The notes below the pieces were generated by a model that was not told where the DNA came from, did no database searches, and saw only the letters and a program-made list of their open reading frames with translations. A DNA stretch of 64,000 nt, from the NCBI RefSeq assembly GCF_001514235.1, contig NZ_KQ948933.1, forward strand, positions 180,694-244,693. The letters run 5' to 3'. The stretch is from Streptomyces caeruleatus. Its GTDB lineage: Bacteria; Actinomycetota; Actinomycetes; Streptomycetales; Streptomycetaceae. The translations under genes were made by a program, and so were the position numbers. The stretch's first letter is position 1, and each line of letters begins with the position of its first letter. This document shows, piece by piece, positions 1 to 7,603 of the stretch.

Positions 1-303
1 ACCGGCCCACTCGCGCTCGGTGACGTCGCGGTGCTGGCCGTCGTGCCCCACGGGCCGCAGACATGCCGGCCCCGGTGCGCCAGGGAGCGGCGCACCGCAT
101 TCCGCCGCGTCTGGCCCTTGCAGCCAGGCGTGACCAAAGGCGTCGCGGTGGTCTCCGTCGTGGCCGTGCCCCAGGGCGCAGGGCAGACGGTGCGGTCCGC
201 AGCCCTGCCGCTCCCACCCGGGACGGCGAGCGCCGCACAGCTGGGTGCCAGTGCCGCGGTCCGGGCCGGGGACAGTGCCGGGGTCAGTACCGGTTGCGGT
301 CAT
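1..303 (-). CDS. Hypothetical Cys/His-rich protein, 3' end outside window
   Basis: The frame is open from an ATG at 303 to the window edge, so 101 codons are visible and the C-terminus is missing. The ATG overlaps the TGA of the upstream gene by one base (TGATG), which argues for translational coupling and a real gene. The visible part is rich in Gly, His, Asp and Cys: cysteines lie in LCGARRPG, QGCGPH and LPCALG, and histidines in GHGHDGDHRD and FGHAW. Metal binding is possible, but I recognise no family. Together with its partner and the divergent GntR gene it looks like accessory DNA. Function unknown. Confidence 0.5.
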   Translation of the reverse strand, partial: MTATGTDPGTVPGPDRGTGTQLCGARRPGWERQGCGPHRLPCALGHGHDGDHRDAFGHAWLQGPDAAECGAPLPGAPGPACLRPVGHDGQHRDVTEREWAG

Positions 304-626
304 CAGGCTGCCCTCCGCGCGCCGATCACGTGCTGATCGAGATCGATGCCGAAGTCCGCGGCCAGGACCAGAGCGAGGCGACGTTCCCGCTGCCGCTGCC
401 TCTCCTCGAACGCGACCAGGTAGGGGCGGACCAGGGCGGTTTCCTCGCCTTTGAGCGGGGACTCCAGGCCGTAGGGGCTCCTTGGCGACGTGGACCGGTG
501 TGCCGGGCGGGTGGGAGGGGCGAGCAGCTGCGGCACCGTGGCCGCACGCTCGGCGCGGTGCCGGCCCCGCGGGCGCGGGCCGAACACTTCCATCACCCAG
601 CAGAGGAGGGCATGGATAATGCCCAT
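303..626 (-). CDS. Hypothetical protein coupled to the downstream Cys/His-rich gene
   Basis: The frame is open up to 731, but the upstream start at 731 lies inside a palindromic operator. A GGAG sits nine bases before the ATG at 626 and three before the ATG at 632, so I place the start at 626 (107 residues). The protein starts MGIIHALLCWVMEVFGP, continues through a basic, proline-rich stretch and ends in a more helical part (VRPYLVAFEERQRQRERR, then VLAADFGIDLD). I know no family for it. The stop overlaps the start of the next gene by one base, and it is divergent from a GntR regulator, which may control both. The start choice is the least certain part. Confidence 0.45.
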   Translation of the reverse strand: MGIIHALLCWVMEVFGPRPRGRHRAERAATVPQLLAPPTRPAHRSTSPRSPYGLESPLKGEETALVRPYLVAFEERQRQRERRLALVLAADFGIDLDQHVIGARRAA

Positions 627-716
627 CGTCATCAACTCCAGAGGTTGGTGGCCACGCCCCCGGGCCGTTCCAGCGGTCGCGGGGGTCCTTGTTATGGGCG
701 AGGATAGCGACACCTG

Positions 717-739
717 GTCATGCCATGCCATGGCATGAC
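717..739. promoter_or_regulatory. Inverted-repeat operator candidate between the divergent unknown gene and gntR
   Basis: Arms GTCATGCC (717-724) and GGCATGAC (732-739) are perfect inverted repeats around a 7-base spacer. A nested 14-bp perfect palindrome, CATGCCATGGCATG, lies at 724-737. The site sits just upstream of the gntR start in the divergent intergenic region, where an autoregulatory GntR-type repressor would bind. That the neighbouring protein binds it is inference. Confidence 0.55.
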
Positions 740-768
740 ACAGATTAATCAGGCTTTCCCTGCCCTCG

Positions 769-774
769 TACGTT
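769..774 (+). promoter_or_regulatory. Candidate -10 box for a leaderless gntR transcript
   Basis: TACGTT fits the TANNNT pattern and ends seven bases before the ATG at 781. No Shine-Dalgarno sequence precedes that ATG, which fits a leaderless mRNA. The -35 match (around 745-751) is poor, so this is tentative. Confidence 0.35.
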
Positions 775-780
775 CAGACC

Positions 781-1089
781 ATGACTGAGATCCCCGAGGG
801 GTACGGTCCCGATGACGAGCTGGACCGCGACGCACCGGACCCCGTTTACCTACAACTGGCTGCTGTCCTGGTGACCCGCATCGAGCGCGGCGACTACCCG
901 CCTCGCCGTGCCGTGCCGGGCGTCGACCGCCTGGTCCAGGAATTCGGGGTAGCCCGTGGCACTGCCCGGAAGACCTTGGTCCTCCTCGCGGATCTCGGCA
1001 TCGTACGGACCGTTGTCGGGAAGGGGTCGTTTGTCGTCGAGCAGCCGCCCAAAGCGGAGCAGGCCGACGAGGAACAACCGAAGACATAG
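781..1089 (+). CDS. Small GntR-family winged-helix transcriptional regulator
   Basis: This 102-residue protein is almost entirely a GntR-type winged helix-turn-helix: DPVYLQLAAVLVTRIERGDY, a PPRRAVPGVDRLVQEFGV recognition region, RGTARKTLVLLADLGIV and the wing VVGKGSFVV. There is no effector-binding domain, only a short acidic, Gln-rich tail, so it resembles the small KorSA/TraR-like GntR proteins of actinomycete integrative elements (family knowledge). It probably acts as a repressor of its own promoter and of the divergent gene pair. The ATG lacks a ribosome site and lies just after a possible -10 box, so translation may be leaderless. Confidence 0.85.
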   Translation: MTEIPEGYGPDDELDRDAPDPVYLQLAAVLVTRIERGDYPPRRAVPGVDRLVQEFGVARGTARKTLVLLADLGIVRTVVGKGSFVVEQPPKAEQADEEQPKT

Positions 1090-1490
1090 AGACGCGGGGC
1101 CTCCACGTACGCCACCGGGCAGGTGCTCGCCATCCGAGATCGACCCTGTCGACTGAGCCGCCGACTGACTCTCAGTGCGCCCCTTCAAGCCATCGCCGTA
1201 CCTACGGAGAAGGCAAACGTGGCGGATGGCACCCACCCCGCACGGGGCCGCTGTTACCGGCGGACGACAGTGAAGTGCTTGTCTCCTGCGCCGCGTCACG
1301 GTGACGGGGCGGGTGCGACGGCCCGTGAGTGTGAGTGAGCCGTGGCGGACAATTCACAGGAGTACCTGGGGCGTTGCTCGGGACGGCCGATAAAGTCGTA
1401 CAGAAGAGCGGAAGGCAGCTGGGATGGCCGCTTAGATGACCTTGCGGCCACGGCGTTGCACCGGTGAACGGGGAGAGGGGCTGACTCGCG
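1090..1490. other. Non-coding stretch before the type VII locus
   Basis: No convincing gene is present in these 401 bases; the short open frames have no ribosome site or recognisable sequence. It holds a small hairpin (CCCCG at 1236-1240, CGGGG at 1243-1247) and presumably the promoter of the WXG100 operon, which I cannot place with confidence. A GGGGAGAGG motif about a dozen bases before the GTG at 1491 may be the ribosome site. Confidence 0.5.
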
Positions 1491-1826
1491 GTGGCGAGCG
1501 GACGCTACAGAGTTGATCTGAGCGAGTTGGACGAGGTCGTCAAGAAGCTCAACTGGGTCATATCGGACCTGGGTGACGCGAAATCCGACTCCAAGTACAA
1601 GACGTACCTGCCGCCAGGGGCACTGGGCGAGAGCGTCCCGGGCGCGACGTTCGTCGAGGCGGAGAAGCTCCACGTCGCGCATACGGAGATGAAGACGCAT
1701 CTCGAGGACATCGTGGAGCACATCCACGACCTGATGGACGACTTCGGCACCAAGACGAAGAAGACGCACGGCGCCTACCAGGACCAGGAAGCCGACGTGA
1801 CGAAGTCGATGCAGGGCGGGGAGTGA
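1491..1826 (+). CDS. WXG100-like (ESAT-6 superfamily) type VII secretion protein
   Basis: A 111-residue, mostly helical protein of WXG100 size. The first helix is SELDEVVKKLNWVISDLGDAK, and the second runs from the EAEKLHVAHTEMKTHLEDI segment into the HIHDLMDDF segment. A helical hairpin of this length next to another WXG protein and a mycosin gene is characteristic of a secreted EsxA/EsxB-like partner. The canonical WXG turn is not well preserved: the turn region reads LPPGALGESVPG. It is probably secreted, perhaps as a heterodimer with the product of the gene starting seven bases downstream. The start is the GTG after a purine-rich GGGGAGAGG motif. Confidence 0.72.
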   Translation: MASGRYRVDLSELDEVVKKLNWVISDLGDAKSDSKYKTYLPPGALGESVPGATFVEAEKLHVAHTEMKTHLEDIVEHIHDLMDDFGTKTKKTHGAYQDQEADVTKSMQGGE

Positions 1827-1833
1827 CCAGGCC

Positions 1834-3270
1834 ATGAGCGGCGGCAAGAACGACGGCTACACATACGAGTACCAGCCGGCGACCATGTGCTACAACGCCT
1901 CGCACGAGTCGGACTTCGCGCACATGGACATGGACCAGATGAAGGCCATGGTCCGCAACGCCAAACCGGTCGAGGTACACAACGTCGCCAGGGGCTGGAC
2001 CGAGGTCAACAACAAACTGGTCGGCGAGGGCGGCGACGGAGGCGTCCGGGACACCTTCCTGAAGGCGGTGGCCGCGGTACTCGAACACTGGGAGGGCGAC
2101 TCGGCCGACCGGTTCAAGGAGCAGGCCGACGTCATCGCGCAGAAGCTCCAGGACGGGGCGAAGTACGCGCAGTACACGTCCACCGCGATGCACAGCGCGG
2201 CGACCGTTCTGGAGACCATCAAGCCCGAGGTCGAGGCGATGGAGAAGCCGAGCACGACCAGCAGCGTGCTCGACGCGGTCGGGGATTTCGGCAGCCGTTC
2301 GGACGAGGGCCTGGAGGACGACCTGGGCCAGGGGGCGTCCACGCAGAAGGCCCTGGACAACAACTCGGGCGACCTGTCCGCCGGCAAGGAAGCCCAGCTG
2401 AAGATGGCTGTGAAGATGGAGCAGTTGGGGGCTGCTTATGCTTCGCAGACGAAGGCTATGGGGACGTGGCGGAAGACTGGCAAAGTCGAGGACACCAAGG
2501 ACTATCCAGGTGACCCGGGCGGTACGCCGCCGATTCCCATCGTGGTCATGCCGACTGACTCCGGTCCCAGGCTTGTTGGGCGGACACCGTCCACCGGTAG
2601 TTCGTCCAGCAGCGCGAACCGATCGGTGGTTTCCCCAACCCCCAACGGCCCGAACCGCGTTGACGGCCCGGGATCCCGTTCCACGTCCAAGACAGCTGCC
2701 CCCTCCACTGTCGGCACAGATGTCGACAGCATCACCACCAGCCCGGGCGGTGCAAGCAGGGGGATCACGACCGGGACCGGGACCGGAAGCCCCGGCGGAG
2801 GAGGTGGCGTCGGATCCGGTGGAACGAACGGCGTCGCTGGTGGAGGGACCGGCTTCCCGGGAAGCTCCAGCGGCGCTGGAGCGGGCATTGGGCGCCGTGG
2901 CTCGGCAAACGGAACGGGTGCCGCGACCGGTGCGGGCCGTGGCGCAATGGGCGGTGCCGCAATGGGTGCCGGAGCAGGCGGGAAGGGCGCACCATCGGCT
3001 TCCGGCCGTGGCCCTCTGGCCCGTGCTAAGGGTGGCGTCGTCGGCGAAGCCAAGAGTCCTTCCCGCTCTGGTTCTGGGGTCGGTTCGGGTCTGCACGGCA
3101 GCCGCGGCGGCACTGCGGAAGGCCGCGGATCTGGCGGCCTCGCTGGCGGAGCGGCAGGTAACGGCCGCGAAAAGAAGAAGAACGCAAAGGACCGCCCCGA
3201 CTACCTCGTCGAGGATGAGGAAACCTGGGTGTCGCCCAACCAGAACACAACCCCCCGGGTCATCGAGTAG
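1834..3270 (+). CDS. Long WXG-domain type VII substrate with Gly/Ser/Pro-rich tail and acidic C-terminal motif
   Basis: The protein has 478 residues. Residues about 50-150 form a helical WXG/PPE-like domain with the turn LEHWEGDSADRF (W-E-G). A helical segment of about 70 residues follows (LGQGASTQKALDNNSGDLS and onward). From about residue 225 to 450 the chain is low-complexity Gly, Ser, Thr and Pro and is likely disordered. The C-terminus YLVEDEETWVSPNQN is compact and acidic and resembles tails seen on streptomycete WXG proteins; a role in secretion is inference. It follows the WXG100 gene by seven bases and precedes the mycosin gene, so the three probably form an operon. Codon use shifts near base 2420, where third-position G/C drops. 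Confidence 0.75.
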   Translation: MSGGKNDGYTYEYQPATMCYNASHESDFAHMDMDQMKAMVRNAKPVEVHNVARGWTEVNNKLVGEGGDGGVRDTFLKAVAAVLEHWEGDSADRFKEQADVIAQKLQDGAKYAQYTSTAMHSAATVLETIKPEVEAMEKPSTTSSVLDAVGDFGSRSDEGLEDDLGQGASTQKALDNNSGDLSAGKEAQLKMAVKMEQLGAAYASQTKAMGTWRKTGKVEDTKDYPGDPGGTPPIPIVVMPTDSGPRLVGRTPSTGSSSSSANRSVVSPTPNGPNRVDGPGSRSTSKTAAPSTVGTDVDSITTSPGGASRGITTGTGTGSPGGGGGVGSGGTNGVAGGGTGFPGSSSGAGAGIGRRGSANGTGAATGAGRGAMGGAAMGAGAGGKGAPSASGRGPLARAKGGVVGEAKSPSRSGSGVGSGLHGSRGGTAEGRGSGGLAGGAAGNGREKKKNAKDRPDYLVEDEETWVSPNQNTTPRVIE

Positions 3271-3368
3271 AACTCCGCCAGGCACGATCAGCAGGACAGT
3301 GGGGTGGGGCTCGCGAACGTCTCACCGCGAGTCCCACCCCGCACGCAGATCACGAGAGGGAACACGTA

Positions 3369-4700
3369 ATGGCGCTCAAGCAGGCACGGCGCATCCTGTG
3401 CGGTGCGGCGGCAGCGGGGACACTGCTCTTCTGCACGGCGACGACCGCTACGGCGGACCAGACAAGGAATGACCAGTGGCCGCTTGAAGCTTTTGGCGCC
3501 GAAAAGATCTGGAAGATCGCCACAGGCAAGGGCGTCACTGTCGCTCTCATTGATGACGGTGTCGACGCAACTCACCCGGACCTCAGCGGAAACGTCCTCC
3601 AAGGCAAGGACTTCGTGGACGGAGACAACAATGCTTCGCCGTCCGGCACCGACCATCACGGAACATCGATGGCCGGAATCATTGCTGGGCACGGGCACGG
3701 GGCCAATGGTGCAGACGGGGTCAAGGGTCTAGCTCCTGACGCCAAGATTCTCCCGATCCGGGACGTAGGCGATGGGGAGTCGCCGTTCTCTGCATCGATT
3801 CGCTATGCGGTGGATCAAGGGGCCTCGGTGATCAACATCTCGCAGATCTCTTCCCCTCCGACTGAGGCAGGAGAAGCGGCGGTTGCGTACGCTGTCCAGA
3901 AGAACGTCATCGTCGTTGCGGGCACTGGAAACGACGGAACCGGCAGCGAGCAGCCGCTCTACCCAGCCAGTTACCCCGGAGCAGTCGCGGTGGGCGCGGT
4001 CAGCAAAACTGGGGAGATTTGGGCAAAGTCCAACTACGGCCCGAATACGTTGCTAACGGCTCCTGGCGTCGGCGTTGTCTCCACAGGCGGTTCCGACTCC
4101 AAGTACAACATTGGCGACGGCACGTCCGCCTCCACCGCCTACGTCTCCGCCGCCTGCGCCCTACTCCGCGAGAAGTTCCCCGACCTCACCGCGGGCCAGA
4201 TCGTCAACCGCCTCACCAAGACGGCCGGTCTCCCCGACGACGCCAAGGGCCTCAAACTCCCCGACGAGAAGTACGGCTACGGCTACATCCAGCCGCTCGC
4301 CGCCCTCAAGCAGGACATCCCGGCCGGCCCCAAGAACGGCCCCCTGACCATGCCCGCCGCCGACTCCAGCGGCACCGGTACCGGCAAGGGCGACGCCACC
4401 ACGCCCCCGGCCTCCTCCAGCAGCCCGGACGACAGCAGCAGCGTGAGCACCACCACGGTCCTCGCCCTCGCCGCAGGCGGAGCCCTCCTCGTCCTCGTGA
4501 TCGGCGCCCTCGCCGTCCGCAGCAAGAACCGCGCCCGCCGCAACGGCCCGTCCAACCCGCCGCCCGGCTTCACCCCGTACGCCCAGCAGCAGCCGTACAG
4601 CAACCAGGGCGTGCCCCCGAACCCGTACCAGCAGCACCCCACACCCCCGGCCGCCCCGCCGACCCAGCCCCCACCCGGCGGCAGCCCCTACCGGCGATAG
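3369..4700 (+). CDS. mycP: Type VII secretion-associated serine protease (mycosin, S8)
   Basis: A 443-residue membrane-anchored subtilase. It has a signal peptide (residues 1 to about 29), Asp62 in ALIDDGVD, His97 in DHHGTSMAG, Asn187 in AGTGNDG and Ser252 in GDGTSAS. A Pro/Ser linker follows, then one transmembrane helix at about 361-382 and a Pro/Gln-rich cytoplasmic tail. This is the mycosin architecture (family knowledge): protease domain outside the membrane and anchor at the C-terminus. It probably processes substrates or stabilises the type VII machine. GAGAGGG lies at a good distance before the ATG. The first half, to about base 4090, has markedly less GC-biased codons than the second. 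Confidence 0.93.
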   Translation: MALKQARRILCGAAAAGTLLFCTATTATADQTRNDQWPLEAFGAEKIWKIATGKGVTVALIDDGVDATHPDLSGNVLQGKDFVDGDNNASPSGTDHHGTSMAGIIAGHGHGANGADGVKGLAPDAKILPIRDVGDGESPFSASIRYAVDQGASVINISQISSPPTEAGEAAVAYAVQKNVIVVAGTGNDGTGSEQPLYPASYPGAVAVGAVSKTGEIWAKSNYGPNTLLTAPGVGVVSTGGSDSKYNIGDGTSASTAYVSAACALLREKFPDLTAGQIVNRLTKTAGLPDDAKGLKLPDEKYGYGYIQPLAALKQDIPAGPKNGPLTMPAADSSGTGTGKGDATTPPASSSSPDDSSSVSTTTVLALAAGGALLVLVIGALAVRSKNRARRNGPSNPPPGFTPYAQQQPYSNQGVPPNPYQQHPTPPAAPPTQPPPGGSPYRR

Positions 4701-4712
4701 CGGCCCTGTCCC

Positions 4713-4735
4713 CGCCGCCCCGCCTTCGGGCGGCG
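4713..4735. terminator. Hairpin terminator between convergent mycP and the 137-residue protein gene
   Basis: CGCCGCCC (4713-4720) and GGGCGGCG (4728-4735) form a perfect 8-bp stem with a 7-base loop, 12 bases after the mycP stop. There is no T-run, which is normal for Streptomyces terminators. The 183 bases that follow (4736-4918) hold nothing I recognise. Confidence 0.7.
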
Positions 4736-4918
4736 AGTCAGACGAGTGGGGGTACGTCCCTGAACGCAGAAAGCCCGTGCGTCCAGGTGATCAAGCTGCG
4801 CAGAGAACAGTCGTGATCACCTACGACCACGAGGTTCCTGCATGCGTCCAGCGGACCAACTCGGCTGCCGAGGGGTGACCTCCAACGGCAGACCCGCCGT
4901 GACTCAGCGGACCGCGAC

Positions 4919-5332
4919 TCACTCCCCCGCCACCCGAGAGCGGTGCACGTGCCGGAGCCCGATCAGTTCGGCGACGGCCTCCAGCCAGCGGGCCGCCTCC
5001 TCGTCACCGTCGACCCCGCCGGTGGCGGTGGCCGCGGACTCCAGCCACGCGCGCACCATGGCCACCGCCTCATCACCCGGCACCGGCTCGCGCAGCTCGG
5101 CCGCGTACCGGACGCCCCCGCCGCGTACCACCTTGGCGAGGAAGGCCACCGCCCGCGGCTGGACGCCGAGTCGGTCCAGCAGGACGGCGGCGCCCACCGC
5201 GCCGTCACCGAAGAGGGCGGTGCGGTGCGGTCCGGCGAAGGAAAGGCCGTATCGCAGCATCGCCGGGATGTCCGACCGCGCCAGCTCGTCGTCGGTCCGG
5301 CCGGGGGGCGAGGTCTGCGGCTCGGAGGTCAT
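4919..5332 (-). CDS. Unknown 137-residue protein, last gene of the cysteine-protease/lipoprotein operon
   Basis: No family recognised. The protein is soluble and mainly helical, without a signal peptide. Features are DIPAMLRYGLSFAGPHRTALFGD, DRLGVQPRAVAFLAKVV, ELREPVPGDEAVAMVRAWLES and the C-terminal ARWLEAVAELIGLRHV. Its ATG overlaps the stop of the chagasin-like lipoprotein gene by four bases (ATGA at 5332-5329), so the two are co-translated. The coupling suggests a shared job with the lipoprotein and the two-part protein upstream. A cytoplasmic immunity or chaperone role would fit its position, but nothing in the sequence shows it. Confidence 0.75.
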   Translation of the reverse strand: MTSEPQTSPPGRTDDELARSDIPAMLRYGLSFAGPHRTALFGDGAVGAAVLLDRLGVQPRAVAFLAKVVRGGGVRYAAELREPVPGDEAVAMVRAWLESAATATGGVDGDEEAARWLEAVAELIGLRHVHRSRVAGE

Positions 5333-5805
5333 GACTTCCTCACGGTGACGGTGTAGGTGTGGATGGTGGCTCGGTACTCCTTTGAGAGGGCGGGGCTGCC
5401 GCTGGGGACCGGGGACGGGGTGATGGGACCGCCGGCATCGCCGCCGCCGGCGCAGGCGCCGCGCGGGCACTGGATGAGCCGGATCTTCGTCGTGCCGGGG
5501 CCGACGGCCTTGAAGTCGAAGAAGTCCGTTCCGCTGTGGCCGCCGACGTTGTCGCCGTCGTCGCCGTCGATCTCCTCCCGCTTGTCCGTGTTCCGGACGA
5601 TGTCGGGGTCGGGCTCCGGCACGGTCAGGTACCACCATTCCCCCATAGCGGTGGCGACCGGAACGGACAGCGTGAACTCCTCCCCCGCATCCACCTGTAT
5701 GTGCTTCTCGTCCAGCTCGTAGGTGTCCGGTCCGGTGAGGCCGCAGCCCGTGAGCGCGGTCAACAGCAGGGCGGGAAGGGCGAGTCGGCGCACGGCGCTG
5801 GTCAT
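5329..5805 (-). CDS. Lipoprotein with chagasin-like (I42) protease-inhibitor domain
   Basis: The start at the ATG 5805 gives 158 residues; a GTG at 5814, directly after the upstream TAA, is an alternative. A lipoprotein signal ends in the lipobox LTGC, so the mature protein would be anchored to the outer face of the membrane. The mature part matches the chagasin/ICP layout: VDAGEEFTLSVPV, an aromatic loop MGEWWYL in place of NPTTGY, then GTDFFDFKAVGPGTTKIRL and a final strand HTYTVTV. Family I42 inhibits papain-like cysteine proteases (family knowledge), and the gene nine bases upstream encodes a protein with papain-like C-H-N motifs. Inhibition of that neighbour is inference. An acidic insert (IDGDDGDN) and a Gly/Pro-rich loop depart from the family. 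Confidence 0.72.
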   Translation of the reverse strand: MTSAVRRLALPALLLTALTGCGLTGPDTYELDEKHIQVDAGEEFTLSVPVATAMGEWWYLTVPEPDPDIVRNTDKREEIDGDDGDNVGGHSGTDFFDFKAVGPGTTKIRLIQCPRGACAGGGDAGGPITPSPVPSGSPALSKEYRATIHTYTVTVRKS

Positions 5806-5814
5806 GACACTCAC

Positions 5815-7413
5815 TTATCGGTCGGCGGGAATGTGGACGGCGTACGCGTCGGGCATGCGGTGGTCGGAGGCCTTGTCCATGTGGCCGTTGACGAAGTCGT
5901 CCTCGCTGATCCAGGTCGTGGTACCCCACGGGTTGTAGATCTGCAGCATGTCGCCCTCCTGCCCGATCACCATCATCTGGTGTCCGTGCCGGCCTTCCTC
6001 GTCGTACCCCTCCACTTCGAAGGGGACGGGCTTGCCCTCGGCAACGGACTTCTCGATGTCCGGCAGCACGTCCCGGCGCTCGTCCGCACCGCGAACCTCC
6101 TGGAACTCGTAACTACTGCCGGTGTGCGGGCTGATCTCGCTGTTGGCGATCTCGTTCTGCCCGTCGCTGTCCATTCCCGTCGGGACGTCGGACCACCAAT
6201 GCGCGTAGCTGCCGTCGCCTTCCTCGTGCAGGCGCATCTGTTCGTCGTCGAGGCGGTCGCGGAAGGCTTCGGGGTCGTTCTCCTGCCCGGACGGTCCGCC
6301 GGTCAACTCCAGCGCATAGACGGGATCGACCATCGCTCGAGCGGTCACGGTGCTCGACGGCACACAGGTCTCCCCGTTCTGGGACCACTTCTTGTCGCCG
6401 AACCACTGGTAATCGGTGTTCTTGTTCGACCTGTCGTCATTGAGCCCCTCGTCCACCTTGCTGTCGCCAGCCGTGACGACCGGGCTGAGATGCTGCTGAA
6501 GCCAGTACGGGTCCTTGCCGTGGATCTTGTCGCGGAACTGGCCGACCTCGTCCACGTCATAGCCCGCGGCCAGCGCCTTGACCAGATACGCCCGCTCCTG
6601 CGGCGTCTTGGCATCGGCGAGCATCCGCTCGAAGCGGGCCTGGTCCTGGGCGTTCATCTTCTCCATGAAGCGGCCGGAACGTTCGAGGTCGTTCGCGGTG
6701 AGGAGTTCGTTCTGTTCCTGCGGGCCCCCGTACACGCCGGTGTCGGCGAGGACCAGGCGGTCGGCGGCGGAGATGTTGTCGGTGTGCATCTGCCCGGCAC
6801 GGGCCTCCGCCGCGAACTTGTTCAGATCCCGCGCCGCCGCCCGCGCCGCGTCGTCCGCCTCCTGCGCGGCGTAGTAGAGGAAGTTGGATCCAGTTCCCGC
6901 GATCTCCTGGGCCCTCTTGCGGTCGGCTTCCTCGTCGTCCGTCTCGACCATGTCGTCGAAGAAGCCGTCGCCGCCGCCGAGCATCGTGCGGGCCTTCCGC
7001 AGTTGTTCGCGGCCGTCGCCGTCCTTGGACTGGGCGGAGGTGAGCGCGTCGGAGAGGTCGTAGAGGGCCTTGGACGCCTTACGGAACGCCTCGGCCATCT
7101 GCTCGGCGGAACGGCCGGCCGCCCCGACCACCTCGGCGGCCTTGGCCCCGGTGCTGCCCACCCACACCGACGGAAGCCCTGACGCGGCGACCTTCTCGAC
7201 CCTCTGCTGTACGTCGGCGGCATCGTCGGCCTGGCTCTTGTAGCGCCGGGCGATGGCGTCCAGGGTGCTCGGGGAACCGACCGGCGCGGAGACAGCGAGG
7301 AGGTTGTCGATGGCCTGAAGCACCGCGTTCTTGCTGTCGGCCGCCGCGAGGTCCCCTATGTACCGGTCGATCTTTTGCTTGCGGTCGGTGGTGGATTCGC
7401 CTGCGTCAGCCAT
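5815..7413 (-). CDS. WXG-like N-terminus fused to papain-like cysteine peptidase domain, probable type VII substrate
   Basis: The protein has 532 residues from the ATG at 7413; a purine-rich GGGGG precedes it. Residues 1-200 are helical, with a W-x-G turn at 84-86 (SVWVGSTG) followed by long Ala-rich helices as in secreted ESX proteins. Residues 210-330 are mixed helical. The C-terminal 200 residues carry a papain-like signature: oxyanion Gln345 and Cys350 in SQNGETCVPSS, His476 or His478 in GRHGHQMMVIG and Asn494 in IYNPWG. There is no signal peptide, which fits type VII export. The downstream partner is a chagasin-like lipoprotein. It could be a toxin-type effector or a secreted processing enzyme; the sequence does not decide which. 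The family name is not known to me. Confidence 0.72.
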   Translation of the reverse strand: MADAGESTTDRKQKIDRYIGDLAAADSKNAVLQAIDNLLAVSAPVGSPSTLDAIARRYKSQADDAADVQQRVEKVAASGLPSVWVGSTGAKAAEVVGAAGRSAEQMAEAFRKASKALYDLSDALTSAQSKDGDGREQLRKARTMLGGGDGFFDDMVETDDEEADRKRAQEIAGTGSNFLYYAAQEADDAARAAARDLNKFAAEARAGQMHTDNISAADRLVLADTGVYGGPQEQNELLTANDLERSGRFMEKMNAQDQARFERMLADAKTPQERAYLVKALAAGYDVDEVGQFRDKIHGKDPYWLQQHLSPVVTAGDSKVDEGLNDDRSNKNTDYQWFGDKKWSQNGETCVPSSTVTARAMVDPVYALELTGGPSGQENDPEAFRDRLDDEQMRLHEEGDGSYAHWWSDVPTGMDSDGQNEIANSEISPHTGSSYEFQEVRGADERRDVLPDIEKSVAEGKPVPFEVEGYDEEGRHGHQMMVIGQEGDMLQIYNPWGTTTWISEDDFVNGHMDKASDHRMPDAYAVHIPADR

Positions 7414-7442
7414 GTGGTGAGAGCCCCCGCTGTCCTTGCTCA

Positions 7443-7526
7443 GGTGTGAGGTGTCAGGTGTCGGGTGTGAGGTGTCGGGTGTGAGGTGTCGGGTGTGAGG
7501 TGTCCGGTGTGAGGTGTGCGGTGTGA
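7443..7526. repeat. Minisatellite of 14-bp GGTGTGAGGTGTCG units
   Basis: Units start at 7443, 7464, 7478, 7492 and 7506, with half-units at 7457 and 7520. The basic module is 7 bp (GGTGTGA/GGTGTCG). The array lies in the upstream region of the cysteine-peptidase gene, where copy number could affect the promoter or mRNA leader. Confidence 0.9.
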
Positions 7527-7603
7527 CGTTTCCGGTGGATGCACGCACCTCGGCCGGGTCCGCGAGTCGCGGTGCGCCGAACCGGTCGGCGGGCGCCGGT
7601 TCG

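Noticed and set aside
4842..5348. Plus-strand frames opposite the 137-residue protein and lipoprotein genes
   Set aside because: The minus-strand genes have coupled starts, a lipobox and sensible composition; the plus frames do not.
7443..7526. CRISPR or phage attachment site
   Set aside because: Units are contiguous 7/14-mers without spacers, and no integrase is nearby.
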